Positions 45,775 to 57,310 of a stretch of 64,000 nucleotides of DNA are shown here, one piece after another. The stretch spans positions 16,486,411 through 16,550,410 of the forward strand of contig NC_086376.1 in the NCBI RefSeq assembly GCF_036588685.1. The letters are read 5' to 3'. Origin of the DNA: Mytilus trossulus. Its lineage: Eukaryota > Mollusca > Bivalvia > Mytilida > Mytilidae. The notes beneath the pieces were generated by a model, which worked only from the letters and a program-made list of their open reading frames with translations, was not told where the DNA came from and ran no database searches. The first letter of the stretch is position 1. Every line of letters begins with the position of its first letter. The position numbers and the translations under genes are program-made.

Positions 45775-47499
45775 CGCTGCCTATCTTGAATTTGACAATG
45801 AACCCAGATTCTCCATTACTTGAGGAATCTCCTGCATGGTGTTTCACAACAGGACATTTTCAACACTAGTAAACAACAATTAAAGTTTCAACAGCAGCCC
45901 TTTCGAGAACCTCATCCCGGTTGTATATGCCGTTTTCCCGTTATATTGCAACATGTCCAGCATGAGCGGAAGTCAGTCTTAAAGTTTCAGGAAGGAGCCT
46001 GCTATGGTTGTGGATAACCAATATTTGAGGAATAGATGCCTATTCAACTCGAAAGCAGTCTATGGTCCAAATCAGGAATTATTTATATAAGATGAGTATT
46101 TAAATATTTATATTAGTAGTCAATCGAGTGCACACTTTTCTCACACACGACTACATTGAATATGAACAAGGTCAGTCTAAAATTATCGTCAGAGATAGAT
46201 TATAGAGATATATTGATTTTTGGTATAACATTGGTTGTCGTGATTTCATTACCGACAATTTAAATACCGATACCATTTTACACGTTTATAAATACTCTTT
46301 TATTAAATTGTACTACACGGCTGTCCGTTTGTTTACAAAACATTATTCTGCTATTACACACAGTGATCTTGTTTTATAAACTATTGAAGATCTTTTTGTT
46401 TAGAGGACTTATTATTGAATGTACTGATGTAAACCATTGGTTTGCTTATTCACTTGCCACCACTTGCTACCTCTGTTCTAAGCAATGGTAATCAAAGTTT
46501 TAATTTTAGATATATATTGTAGGTCATGTCATTTACATCTATGGAAAACACTTTTGTGAAATTTGAAGATATCTTGGTAGATATGCTATCTAATTAAACA
46601 TATTTTTATTGTTTTACGTTTAACATTCAGCTTATCGCCAGATAGGCATATATACGATCTGCATTCTGATCATCTTGGTTTTTACTGAACATATGACGAG
46701 GTATAATAGTTAAGACTACTAATCCTTGGATGGAAGTTCATATATATTTGTATTCTCGTTCTCATTTTTGGGATGAAGTTTTGCTTGATATATATTTACT
46801 GAAGTTACGTGACCACTAATTAAATTGATGTGAATGATAAGAAATTTAAATTTTATGTATATAGATTTATGGATTTGTCACCGATTCTGATATTAACGTG
46901 TGTACAGAGTTTGCCACCTGAGTTAGACAAGACCTTATTGATCAAAGTGGTTGTATCCACATGGTCTCCCAATTATACATTGACATATTTGGTTACTAAA
47001 GTATTTCATTGATACAGACAAAGTTATCATAAGCATAACCGGTTGAGAGACTCATAACTGTTTGATACCATAAAACAAGTTAACTATCTTCAGAATATTG
47101 AGGTTAATTTAATGGGAGAACTGTAGCTTCCGTTGGTCAAATTATATCCATTTCGTATATATGTCATAGGAATGTGGCTATACTATGATTGAATCATTAG
47201 TTTTGAGGTTATATCAGCCTATATGAATCTAATATTGGACTTTCAGTTCAGTAAGATTATTACTCAAGGTATGTGTCATGAATACGATGTATACCATAGT
47301 TTTATTTGGAAGAACTTACGGCTGTTAAATATATATGGCTTCTTGGACGGATTTTATGAGAGATAAACGCATTGATGGTTTACGGATAACCAAAACTTTT
47401 TGTTATTGTTTATATAAGGGCAGTATGAAGCCTTATTTGCAGATATTGCGTATGTCATTTTTGTGACTTGTTAGAAGCACAATTAAGTCTTGTTCTTAG

Positions 47500-47700
47500 A
47501 GGTTGAATGGATACCTAGGGCATAGATAAAATTGCAGACTATATAAGTCGTATCATAAATACTGATGACTGCCGTTTTGCAGTACATAATTTTGAATATT
47601 TGGATTCCCTGTTTGGGTCCTCATGAAATTAATTGGTTTGTTAGTGATCATAACCATCGATTACCTGTATTTTACTACAGGTATTGGAATGTACATTCAT
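47500..47700 (+). pseudogene. DIRS-type post-RNase H region, frameshifted
   Basis: Read across frames: ADYISRIINTDDCRF, then VHNFEYLDSLFG, then NWFVSDHNHRLPVFYYRYWN. This follows the conserved order seen in many DIRS-like polyproteins between RNase H and recombinase (a D-Y-hydrophobic-S-R motif, then 'FxSDxNxxLPxFxxRxWN'). Confidence 0.6.
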
Positions 47701-47729
47701 GTTTATTGATGCGTTCACTATCTATTGGC

Positions 47730-48209
47730 AAGGTTTTTAAATGGGTGGTATGTTCCCACAGTTTGCCTATTATTGAAAGTCCTTATGTATACATGCAGCA
47801 GTGTAAGGCATATTTTACTATTATTTTACCATTTGAGGAGATCGGCGTATTATTAGCCGTTTTTATATATCAAAGGAGATAGAATAATTTATCAGAAGGT
47901 ATAAATGGGTGGTATGCTCTCCCAGTTTGCCTATTATTGAAAGTCCTTATGTATACATGTACAAGGCATATAGAACTATTATTTTACCTTGTGGAGATCG
48001 GCGTTTTACTGGCCGTTTTTATGTCCCAAAGAAGATAGATTAATTGATCAGAAGGTATAAATGGGTGGTATGTTCCCTCAGTTTGCCTATTATTGAAAGT
48101 CCTTATGTATACATGTATAAGGCATATAGAACTTTTATTTTACCTTTGTGGAGATCGGCGTTTTACTGGCCGTTTTTATGTCCCAAAGGAGATATATTTA
48201 TTGATCAGG
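47730..48209 (+). repeat. Three tandem copies of a ~157-bp coding segment inside the DIRS relic
   Basis: Units at about 47730-47895, 47896-48052 and 48053-48209 each contain 'tgggtggtatg', 'cagtttgcctattattgaaa' and the region encoding YWPFLCPK. Units 2 and 3 are the more similar pair. The duplicated part corresponds to a conserved piece of the polyprotein after RNase H. Confidence 0.85.
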
Positions 48210-48578
48210 TGTTGGGTTTACATTACCTACTCACAAAGCTATTTTTTTATTTGGTAGAGGGAATACATCGGCTTTTGGTATATGGATTAACCATTTACGG
48301 TGTTGGCTATTAGAATGGAGTTTAGGGTGACATTAAATTAACTAGTATTAACTTGGTGATAGTTTTCATGTATTGGGGTAATTTTTATTGCATATGCTTT
48401 ATTGTAATTTTTCATTTTATTGGTGTATAATGTATTGTATTGATGAACTATTTGAAAACTTGGAAGGAACCACATATCAATTTAAATTTATGTTATTTCA
48501 TATGTTTTTTTCCAGGTGTTCAGAAACGATATTGCTTTGTCTAGTCCTGTATGTATCTGCATACTATAGTATAGAGGG

Positions 48579-49319
48579 GTGCACTCGATTACTGGTGTAG
48601 ATTCTACAACAGATTCTCAATTAGTGAAATATGTTTTTGAGGATGTTGAAAAGAAATTAGGCCCACAAATCTGGAAGGAAGAGCCGATGAGTTATTACAG
48701 GATGCGTATAATAAGTTATTTTGTGTATATAATCGTTTTTACACAACGTACCATTGGTGCGTGTATATTGGGATATCTATGTTTTAAGTGTATCAGAATT
48801 GTTGAATCTGCGTTATTATGCAATTAATTGCAAGTCAATACACATTTCAATTTGTATCGGAAGAACGGATATTTACAGAGATGGAAACTGGTTTATTATT
48901 GTGAAAAACGCACAAATTTGCGTCCAGTCCTAATTTGGAATTATATATGCATAGAGTAGCATTTAATCTGATTAAAATTTGTATTCATTCAGGAATTGTC
49001 ACAAGTGAAAGAACTTTTTGTTTTTCGTTCAACAAATTAGCCTTTAAACTATACAAGGATGAGGGAATTTACTTTGATGCAATTTTCTCCATTTGTTACC
49101 GATATAAAAGCATACGGATTATATAGTTTACAATCTTGTGGTGCTATTACCGCTGCAAGGTTTGGTTTTTCAGATAGACTTTTTAAACGTCATGGACGTT
49201 GGAAGTCGGAAACTTCAAAGGATGGCTATGTGAAAGAAGATTTATCAAAACGTAGGATTGTTTCTCAGAATTTGGGAAATGAATATCTTTTTTGTTTTAT
49301 TTATATTTGGACTATATAA
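48579..49319 (+). pseudogene. Tyrosine recombinase relic of the DIRS/PAT element
   Basis: The last frame (49059-49319) encodes YSLQSCGAITAARFGFSDRL followed by FKRHGRWKSETSKDGYVKED. This is the HxxR region (R lost or altered: the expected His-x-x-Arg reads YSLQ) and the Trp/Tyr end of a tyrosine recombinase. Upstream, short frames (48579-48827, 48935-49126) belong to the same gene but are broken by stops and frameshifts. Loss of the HxxR residues means it is non-functional. Confidence 0.65.
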
Positions 49320-49362
49320 TTTTGCATACATAGTACTAAATAGCTTCCCGTTCTTTGGGTTC

Positions 49363-49616
49363 AGCATCGGCGTTGTCGTGCGACTATCCACTTTACAAAG
49401 TCTTTGGTATTTATTATAGCCTTTTATGGCGTTTATATGCAGAGTGTGTAAATATATATACTTGGATATTTGGTACAAGTATTGGTTATACTTGGATATT
49501 TGGTACAAGTATTGATTATACTTGGATATTTTGTACAAGTATTGATTATACTTGTTTATTTGGTGCAAGTATTGGTTTTATGTCTACATTGATGGGTGGT
49601 TTATACCAGGAGAATT
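49363..49616 (+). repeat. Split direct repeat B1
   Basis: 254 bp, from AGCATCGGCGTTGTCG to ACCAGGAGAATT, matching B2 with about two to four substitutions. It contains three to four internal copies of a 30-bp unit, 'tacttggatatttggtacaa'. It adjoins A2 directly. Confidence 0.92.
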
Positions 49617-49799
49617 ATAATTTCATTCGTTTATACGGGCAGTGCATTAGAGTGAAATTAATTTCTCCTGGGTGTTTCATCATATGTAGCATAGAGGGCG
49701 TAATGTTTTCCCGCTTCAAAATTATTTTCGCGGTATTTTATTGCCTATGTTATCATTCAGCACGACATCGTCAATCTGAGCAGTCGAATTTTCTTGGTA
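49617..49799 (+). repeat. Split direct repeat A2
   Basis: 183 bp, matching A1 (45592-45774), from ATAATTTCATTCG to TTTTCTTGGTA. Confidence 0.92.
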
Positions 49800-49931
49800 A
49801 ATTTTAATTCTGGTTAAAGTTTATTAAGCTTTTTATTTGGAGAGTTTTTTGTGTCGATACTGATGTTTGAGTTATATATTATATGTGTAGATATATATGT
49901 ATGTATTGAGATTATTTATCATTAAATATAG

Positions 49932-50185
49932 AGCATCGGCGTTGTCGTGCGACTATCCACTTTACAAAGTCTTCGGTATTTATTATAGCCTTTTATGGCG
50001 TTTATATGCAGAGTGTGTAAATATATATATTTGGATATTTGGTACAAGTATTGGTTATACTTGGATATTTGGTACAAGTATTGATTATACTTGGATATTT
50101 TGTACAAGTATTGATTATACTTGTTTATTTGGTGCAAGTATTGGTTTTATGTCTACATTGATGGGTGGTTTATACCAGGAGAATT
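49932..50185 (+). repeat. Split direct repeat B2
   Basis: 254 bp, matching B1 including the internal 30-bp repeats. It defines the right end of the element; a 132-bp spacer separates it from A2. Confidence 0.92.
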
Positions 50186-50320
50186 GAAATATATACGTGT
50201 AGTCTCAAAATATTGATTTCTTGTATTGAATGTATGTTATCATACAAATATACTTTTTTTTACAAAGACTATTATAATGTTTTACTTTTAGGGTGGCCCT
50301 ACCATGATAATTATTAAATA
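50186..50320 (+). repeat. Flank L', right of the DIRS/PAT element
   Basis: A diverged direct copy of 45455-45591 (landmarks 'acgtgtagtctcaaaatatt', 'actattataatgttttac', 'catgataattatta'). It starts exactly at the right end of B2. Confidence 0.7.
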
Positions 50321-52160
50321 GATAATGCTTTAACATAATATAAATTAAGAAGATGTATATTCTAAAATAAACTGAGAAAAGAACAAGGAGGTGAGGAATC
50401 AAAACCATGTATGGAATAAAATAAACATAATATCATAGCCTTTAAAGAAAAACGACGTAAAGACCATCAATTCATAATACACTAGACAAATACATTTAGA
50501 GCAACACGAACAACGTCCAAGGACGGATATGAATGATATAATAATACAGAAATAAATTAAACTCCTACAAAAAAGTTGTCCCAAGCTGATTTGCAGGTCA
50601 TACTTTTTACAGACTGCATTATGATGACGTCTTTCTACTTTTTATATTCATTTTAAGTTACTATTTGATTTATAAGGTTCAGAAAATAAAGGATTATCTA
50701 CAACTAAGTAGTTCTAAATCTAATTTAGACTAGATTTAATTTGGTGACTGCGATTACTATTAGATTGATTATTGTTTTTCATGTGTTGTTGTGGTAGACA
50801 TCCGACCGTTTATTCACACTTTTGAAAGTTTTTTACATTTTGCTAACACAGGATACTTTGAACGACACGATTATTCTATAGTCTTCATGTGTGACGTTTA
50901 TATTCTGACGTCAAACACACAACTTTACACTAGAGTTGATGTGAATCCAGGTGTATGAATCACAGGATTTTAAATATTTCAATCCTTTATGGGTTGATTT
51001 AAAATGCATGTATAAGTAAGCAATGAATTTGGTGCTTTTTGTGCTTCTTTGTTAAAAATAATTGATTGTTTTTGTTCTAATTGAGTTTGTGACACAGTGA
51101 TGACTGCTGTACCCCTATTTTGACAGTTTTACCTATTTTGTCTGTTTTGTTCACGCTTCGTTGTAAATATAATGAAATTTAATGCTAGAGGTTTAGCGCT
51201 ATAAAACAAGTTTCAATCCACCATGGTTGACATTAGAAAAAGCCTGTACCAAGTCAGGAATATGACAGTTGTTGTCCATTCGCTTGATGTGTTTTATCAT
51301 TAAATTTAAATGGTTGCCATTTAATTAGGTTTTTCCGCTTTGAATTTTCTTCGGAGTTCAGTGATTGTACTTTTCGGCAATAGGTTGAGATCATTGTTTT
51401 AAATGCTACTCACTAAAATACCGGTTCATAAATTAGGACAGGTACATAAGAATATGGCGGGGTTAAACTTGTAACATGAAGCGGACACATCCCATCCCCC
51501 CAAATGGGACAGTTGTGTAACAGTTCAAATTGAGAACAAACTTTAAAGATCAGTTGAAAAAGGCCTAACTCACTAGATGGATACAAATAGAAATACATCC
51601 AACAAAAATGTTTACAGTGGATGTATGTTCTATTATAAAACTTTATTCTATTTGCTAACATCAATCTTGAGTCATTCTGAAATTAACATTCATTTCGAAA
51701 TGAATCACTGAATGGTAACATTCATGATGATCACGTTTCCACAATAAAGTGTACAGGTAAATAAATGAAAAACTTGATTGTAATCGTGTTTTCATAATCA
51801 TAGCTAGTCCATTGGACTAGATCATAGCGGAAAAAAGGTAGATATAAGTATTGAATGCTTCTTTTAGTAATTTCATAGGGTTGTAAAGCGTTGACTGTGC
51901 GTACTTTTTTTTTAGATTGAAGCGCTTCTGCGCTTCATATAAAATGTACTTCGGTCAATGCGTGTACACCTCAATGAATTTACAAAAAGAATCACTGAAT
52001 TCTTAAATTTACTTTTTTTCCGCTATGATCATGAAAACACGATTACATATCAGACATGAAAGCTAAGTACTGTGGGATGCTTATTCTTAACACATCAAGT
52101 CATCCCTACGAAAATTGTTATCATTTATGAAGTAGGAACAACTGCTTGAAGACTGTATTC
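50321..52160. other. Intergenic, repeats only
   Basis: It holds a family F copy at 51190-51380 ('caccatggttgacattagaa', 'caagtcaggaatatgacag') and a family G-like fragment inverted at 51420-51600. No gene is supported. Confidence 0.5.
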
Positions 52161-52169
52161 TCTTAGGAT

Positions 52170-52225
52170 ATATATGTCTGGCGTATATACAAAATATAAT
52201 CCTGGTATCTATGATGAGTTTATTT
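52170..52225 (+). repeat. Hammerhead-core repeat, 3' fragment
   Basis: 'tctggcgtatatacaaaata' and 'atcctggtatctatgatgag' preserve stem III 3', the GTA site and a 3' stem I strand ATACAAAA that matches the pairing version at 28870. Confidence 0.55.
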
Positions 52226-52304
52226 ACTTACCGTCTTTATGGCAGTACATATAGCTCAAAATGTATTGCGCCATTTTATATATTAGTGCCCTCATACTTT
52301 TGAT

Positions 52305-52400
52305 AGTTACCAAAGGTACCAGGCTGATAAGGTAATACGACAGACGCCCGTTTCGTCTACATAAGACTCATCAGTGACACTCAGATCAAAATCATAGACC
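52305..52400 (-). ncRNA. Hammerhead-core repeat, core intact
   Basis: Minus strand: CTGATGA (52374-52368), stem II GTCT/AGAC, GAAAC, GGGCGTCTGTCG and GTA (52338-52336). Stem III is weakened by substitutions. Flanks match the copies at 18898 and 31835. Confidence 0.5.
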
Positions 52401-52424
52401 CTGAGCATATTTTGAGGCTCTTGT

Positions 52425-52570
52425 TTCTTATTCTTTAGTTTCTATGTTGTGTCATGTGTTCTATAGTTTGTCTGTTTGTCTTCTTTCGTTTTTAGCCATG
52501 GCGTTTTCAGTTTATTTTCGATTAATGGGTTTGACAGTCTCTTTGGTATCTTTCGTCCCTCTTTTAGAGT
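52425..52570 (+). repeat. Dispersed repeat, copy also at 33590-33862
   Basis: Shared blocks include 'tatgttgtgtcatgtgt', 'agccatggcgttttcagttt' and 'ggtatctttcgtccctctt'. Confidence 0.65.
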
Positions 52571-53555
52571 GGAATAATGAACCAAAGTCTTGAGTACTGA
52601 AAGAAGCATTATACGTTTAGTTTATTTATAGTGTTATCTGCTACTTCCATGTGAAAAAAAGTTATGTTAATGTAATTGCACTCAGTCTGGTCTTTGTAAC
52701 TAGTGTCTGATGTCTATATTTTTTGCAATTGTATTCATCATTATTATAACAGTCAATTATTATAGTTCTTCTACATCGTTTGAAAAGAATTTACTGAAAG
52801 GTAACCACTTCGAATTAGTATTCTTTTAATGCATTGAAATTTGAATTGAAAAAAAACCCAACTTAATAAATGTTTTGAAGCCGCAGTGCTTTTTCTGGAT
52901 TTACTGGGGTCTTTACCAGGAAAGTCAAATGCCCTAAAGATGAAGGGAGGACGTGTATGACAAAAAGGTACATAAAGGGAATATGATATCATTTGTTATT
53001 GCATACTGACTGTTTTTGTATATTAACTTTTTATATTTATTATTTAATAGTCATTTTAATACTCTTCTTGTATCCACTGGAGTTTGTTTTAGAATGACAT
53101 AAAAGTTCTAGACGTTATTGAAAACAATATCTCACGGACTCAATATCTTAAAAATTTCCTACTACCTGACAATGTCTCATACGCAGCACAACACAAACTT
53201 CTTTTTGTAGTCCAAAAGGGAACAACCATTTAACTTCCAGGGGATGGGTGGGGGTTATGGTTTTCCAATTTGACGGGAAAAACTAATCTGGTCAAGCAGA
53301 TGACAAAAATATTTATTCTAAATTCCAGAATTCCCCAACCCTCTTCTTGTTAAATGTTGAAAACAATAATTTGACGGATAGCTATGAAAAAACCATTGAC
53401 TCCGACAAAACAATATCTCCCCCTTTGAAGTTAAATGGTTCTTCCTTGGTACTACGATAAACAATAATTGTTACCCATTATAAGTAAACGACGATCAAAT
53501 TGTACAGGACAGTAGTAAGATGGACAATATAATTAATCTTTTGAAACATAATTCC
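52571..53555. other. Downstream of the minus-strand gene, no feature
   Basis: No gene seen. It may contain the 3' untranslated region of the gene at 53556-56124; TTTATT (AATAAA on the minus strand) occurs near 53311. Confidence 0.35.
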
Positions 53556-53926
53556 CTAAATCCTTTTTACCATACTAGGCGAGGCGGAAGTAACGTGGCG
53601 AGCGTTTATCATAATATCCGGTAAATGTGACGGAAGTTGTGAACCCGTGAACTTGCTCTTTTCTTCACAGTCCATTAACCACTGTACAATCCTTTGGTTT
53701 TTATTGACATTGTCACTTCTCAGTGTCTGTAAAACTTTTTGCGTCAGCTGCACTGGATCATGAGGCTTATGACTTTGGTCATTTTCTAAATCAGACAGTG
53801 TAACGTCAAAATTGTTTTTGTTTATGTGAACGGTAGATGCTGTAAAATGACGTTCATGTTGTCTCCGGATATCCAACATTTCGTTTATTATTATGTCATC
53901 ATCCGAATCGTCCTCTTCCACTAATT
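53556..53926 (-). CDS. Unknown protein, exon 2
   Basis: Acidic start (ELVEEDDSDDD), then IRRQHERHFTASTVHINKNN and the tail to SPSMVKRI. The frame has no ATG at its start, as expected for an internal splice acceptor. Confidence 0.6.
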
Positions 53927-56124
53927 CTGAAAACAGACAAGATGAATATTATGATAAAAAGCATCGGGTGTCAAAAATGGAGCATACAATTATATTTTCT
54001 TTGTGTTTTAAAACACTTTAGTTTACTATAAACCAGTTTTGTGCAAAAGGAGATCGTGCTCATTTTAAATACTTAAATTTGTACGATTTCATTCGTTTCT
54101 GTCGTATTGTCTTTCCAATTTTCACATCCGGTCTCTAAGTTTAAATGTTCGTGAAACATACCATGTACATTTTTTTTTGGATAAATTTGACTTTTTGGTT
54201 CAAGGTAACGTAATGATACCAGACAATTACCAATGGTCGACTGTAAACTTGTAATGCTGACTCTTCGATATGACTAATTAATTAAAGTATTTCAAAAAGA
54301 GAAAACGCGGCAATTGACACCTATAGAACTGCTGAACCTTCCAAAACACAGAAGTTCAACCTCAAATGTTTTAAGAGTTCGTTTTCAATTTGTCTGTTTG
54401 TTAGGTGTTTGTTTGTTTTATTTCTCGGTTGCTGTCTTTTTTTGTTTGTTTACATAGATTCAGTCTGTGTTAATTTGTTTTTACATCAATATCTGTATCA
54501 AATCAATATGAAATTTTACGAACTTGCAACTGTCATACAAGTAAGAGGTTTAGCTAGCTTTTAAACCAGGTTTAATCCAACATACATTAGAAAATGCATG
54601 TACTATGTCTGGAATATAACAGCTGTTATCTATTCATTTGATGTGTTTGAGCTTTTGATTTTACCATTTGATTAGGACTTATATTTAGAACTTGACGATG
54701 AGGGTCGGTCTAAAAACAAAACTTTAAGACAAAAGAGATGGTACCAGCTTAACAATTGTGACCTTTTCATTTGTATTTACCGGCTTTGTGATAACATCAG
54801 CAATGAGAAAATGCCTGAACCAAGTCTGAAATATGACAGTGGTTATCCATTTGATGGAGCTTTTGATTTTTCCATTTAATTAGGAACTTGATTTGGAGTT
54901 TTCCTCGGAATTCAGTATTTTTGTGATTTTACTGTTTACATATTTTTCATTATAAATGGATTTAGGTTTTTCGTGAACTTTAAATAACGATAAAGTCTAA
55001 GGTTTTTCTTCATAGAGTTTTCGAAACTTGGACATTCTATTTTTATAAACAAAGATTGTACATACTGTTACAGATCAAAATTTAGAATTGTCCCGTATTT
55101 TACTGATAACAGAACTACGTTTCTTTACCGGTTAATAGTTCTTTACATTCTGGGTTGGAAATATATTTAAGCATTACAATCTTTGTAAAACATTCATGAA
55201 TGGAATGTATTTGAAACTTGGATAGAAGATTCTTCCATTCGTCAATATATTAGACAGAAGTTTAACAACATACCAAGCACTATGTATATAACGTACCAAT
55301 CACTATGCCAACAACGTACCAAACACTTTGTCGACAACGTTCCAATTCTCTGTAGACAACATACCAAGTACTATGACGTCCCGATACTTGCATTGTAAAG
55401 TAGCAAAATAATTGTTCACAGATTTGAAATATAAAATGACCTCTGACGAGGTTAATTTAATATTTATTTATGAAGATATTTAACAGTTTATTTGTGAGAC
55501 ATCAGAATTGGTTGTATCTCTATGATCATTGAGGAAGTAATATGCATATGCAAGCAAGTTTTGCCACCTGAAGCAACAATACTGAAGAAATCGTGTCAGT
55601 TAACCATTTTAATAAGTTAGCGATAAACGTGAAATTGAAATCAGAAATCAATTGATGTGACCTTAATTAGTAATAAGTGTATAAGACAGACCTCTGTGAT
55701 GGTTCCAACATAACTTTGTGAGCGGTTTTTCGTTGGGGAGTGGAGTAGGACATCTCTTTGCAGAAAGTAATAGTTTTCCAGATCCTTCCCGTCTGCTTGT
55801 TGCTGAACCTTTTTGTTTCATCTTGTACATCCCATTATTAGCATACATATCAGAAGTCTCATATGGTATTTGTGTTTTTCGGCCTTTACCACTTGCATAT
55901 CGTTCAAGCCTGGTACCAACTACGGGTGTTCCGGGCCGACTTTGCTCCTCCCTAAAAGGGGGACACAGATCATGTCTAACAACTCTGCGCTGAATCTTTT
56001 CTTTTTCCTTAGTGGTGCGCGAATCATGTCTTTTTCTTAAAGAGGGGAGGATGTCTTCGGAAGATTGGTAAACAAATCCTCGTCTTATTTTCCCAGGAAT
56101 TCTTTCAAGGGAAGATTGAAACAT
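53556..56124 (-). CDS. Unknown protein, two coding exons (267 aa)
   Basis: Exon 1 is 56124-55692 (433 nt, ATG start) and exon 2 is 53926-53556 (371 nt, TAA stop). The junction falls in phase 1 on both sides, and a strong acceptor (TGTCTGTTTTCAG) precedes exon 2; the donor AG/GTCTGT is weak. The N-terminal 145 residues are basic and Arg/Lys-rich (LPSLRKRHDSRTTKEKEKIQ). The second exon begins with an acidic cluster (EEDDSDDD) and ends with a helical segment NQRIVQWLMDCEEKSKF. No signal peptide or membrane segment is seen, so it is probably a soluble or nuclear protein. I do not recognise the family. The composition is unlike the surrounding repeats, and no repeat copy exists in the window, which favours a real host gene. 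Confidence 0.6.
54545..54940 (+). repeat. Dispersed repeat family F, two copies in the intron of the minus-strand gene
   Basis: Copies at 54545-54665 and 54810-54940 contain 'accaggtttaatccaacat' or 'gaaaatgcctgaaccaagtc' and 'tttttgtgattttac'. Confidence 0.6.
55692..56124 (-). CDS. Unknown protein, exon 1
   Basis: ATG at 56124; basic N-terminus MFQSSLERIPGKIRRGFVYQ. It ends at NHHR/G in phase 1. Confidence 0.6.
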
Positions 56125-56769
56125 TGCTAACTTTTCAATATCGTTTCAATGATATCTATTTTTCCCTCATGGAATTATAAATACAAATCAATATCACTTA
56201 ATTTTTTTAACTCTTCCTGAGTTCACTTGTCATTTTTTTCTCTAAGTTATCTCGTATCCGCAAATAAACAACATTTTGATTATGAACAAGTTCCTATTTA
56301 AGTTGTTGTACTCGTGTCTTCCATTTTTCTATTGTGGCTGTGCAATAAAACAAATTAATCCCAGTTACAGTATGTTTAAATCACGCGTACTAAACTCTTA
56401 TATACCGAGATTAGACGTACCAAAATGTTACATTATGTTTAATATTAATTAAAGGTTTAATCTAGGATTAATTTAGTGTATTATATGCACAAAACAACAC
56501 ATGGTAGAACTTTCAGCTGACCTACTCAAATAAGTTCATCGAAGAGTCGCAGAAACAAACTGGATACTTGCCGATATAAAAATCTGTGCAGACAATTTTG
56601 ATCAGATAATGCGCTCTCCTTGTCAATAGTTGGACATAGAATTAAAAACGAGTAATAAAAAAAGCCTAAACGATTACACCTGCATTGTCTATGGTAAAAC
56701 GTGTCTTGTTCATAGTACTTTTCTTTTGATGTGTTTATATTATTGTCAGATTCTTGTGACAGTGTAAAC
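56125..56769. other. Upstream of the minus-strand gene
   Basis: Likely contains the promoter and 5' untranslated region of the gene at 53556-56124. No specific element could be supported. Confidence 0.3.
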
Positions 56770-56960
56770 CATTTAAAAAGTAAAAATCACAAAAATACTG
56801 AACTCCAATGAAAATGCAAAAGGGAAATTCAAAAATACAAACACATCAAGCGACGGAATAACGACTGTCATATTCCTGACTTAGTACAGACATTTTCTTA
56901 CGTAGAAACAGGTGAATTGAACCTGGTTTTATAGTAAGCTAAACCTCCCACTTGTATGAC
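56770..56960 (-). repeat. Dispersed repeat family F, inverted copy
   Basis: Reverse complement of the family, with 'gactgtcatattcctgactt' and 'tgaattgaacctggtttta'. Confidence 0.65.
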
Positions 56961-57310
56961 TGTCGTATAAAATTCTAGTATACTTACAACGGTGTGTAAA
57001 CAACCAAACGGACATAAAAGATAAAAAATGTCAAAAATAGAAGAACAGCAGTTTTTCAGAAAAAAAACTCTTAAACGTTAATTTTACATCCAGGTTAATA
57101 AGAGAGAAATGTTATGACATAACCATAAAATACACTCGTACCACATCTTGTTATCTTTATAGTTAATGTTATCTTTTCCGAGTCCAACAACTTAGCCTTT
57201 ATATCGAAACAATATAGGTGTAAAAATAACTAGTAAAGGTGTCCATGAAAAAAGTGAATAATAATTTTATTACACAACTAAACCAGAATTCATTTGTCAG
57301 CAACATATTC

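Larger units (their letters stand above)
45592..50185 (+). mobile_element. Decayed DIRS/PAT-type tyrosine-recombinase retrotransposon with intact split direct repeats
   Basis: The order A1 (45592-45774), interior, B1 (49363-49616), A2 (49617-49799), B2 (49932-50185) is the split-direct-repeat architecture of PAT/Ngaro-type elements. Both A copies are 183 bp and both B copies 254 bp, with few mismatches. B1 and A2 are adjacent, as the model requires. The interior is 3.6 kb and riddled with frameshifts. Conceptual translation shows the DIRS-type region after RNase H (DYISRIINTDD, FVSDHNHRLPVFYYRYWN, FILPLWRSAFYWPFLCP) and the recombinase C-terminus (FSDRLFKRHGRWKSETSKDG). Reverse transcriptase is not recognisable, so the copy is dead and probably internally deleted. 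Confidence 0.8.
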
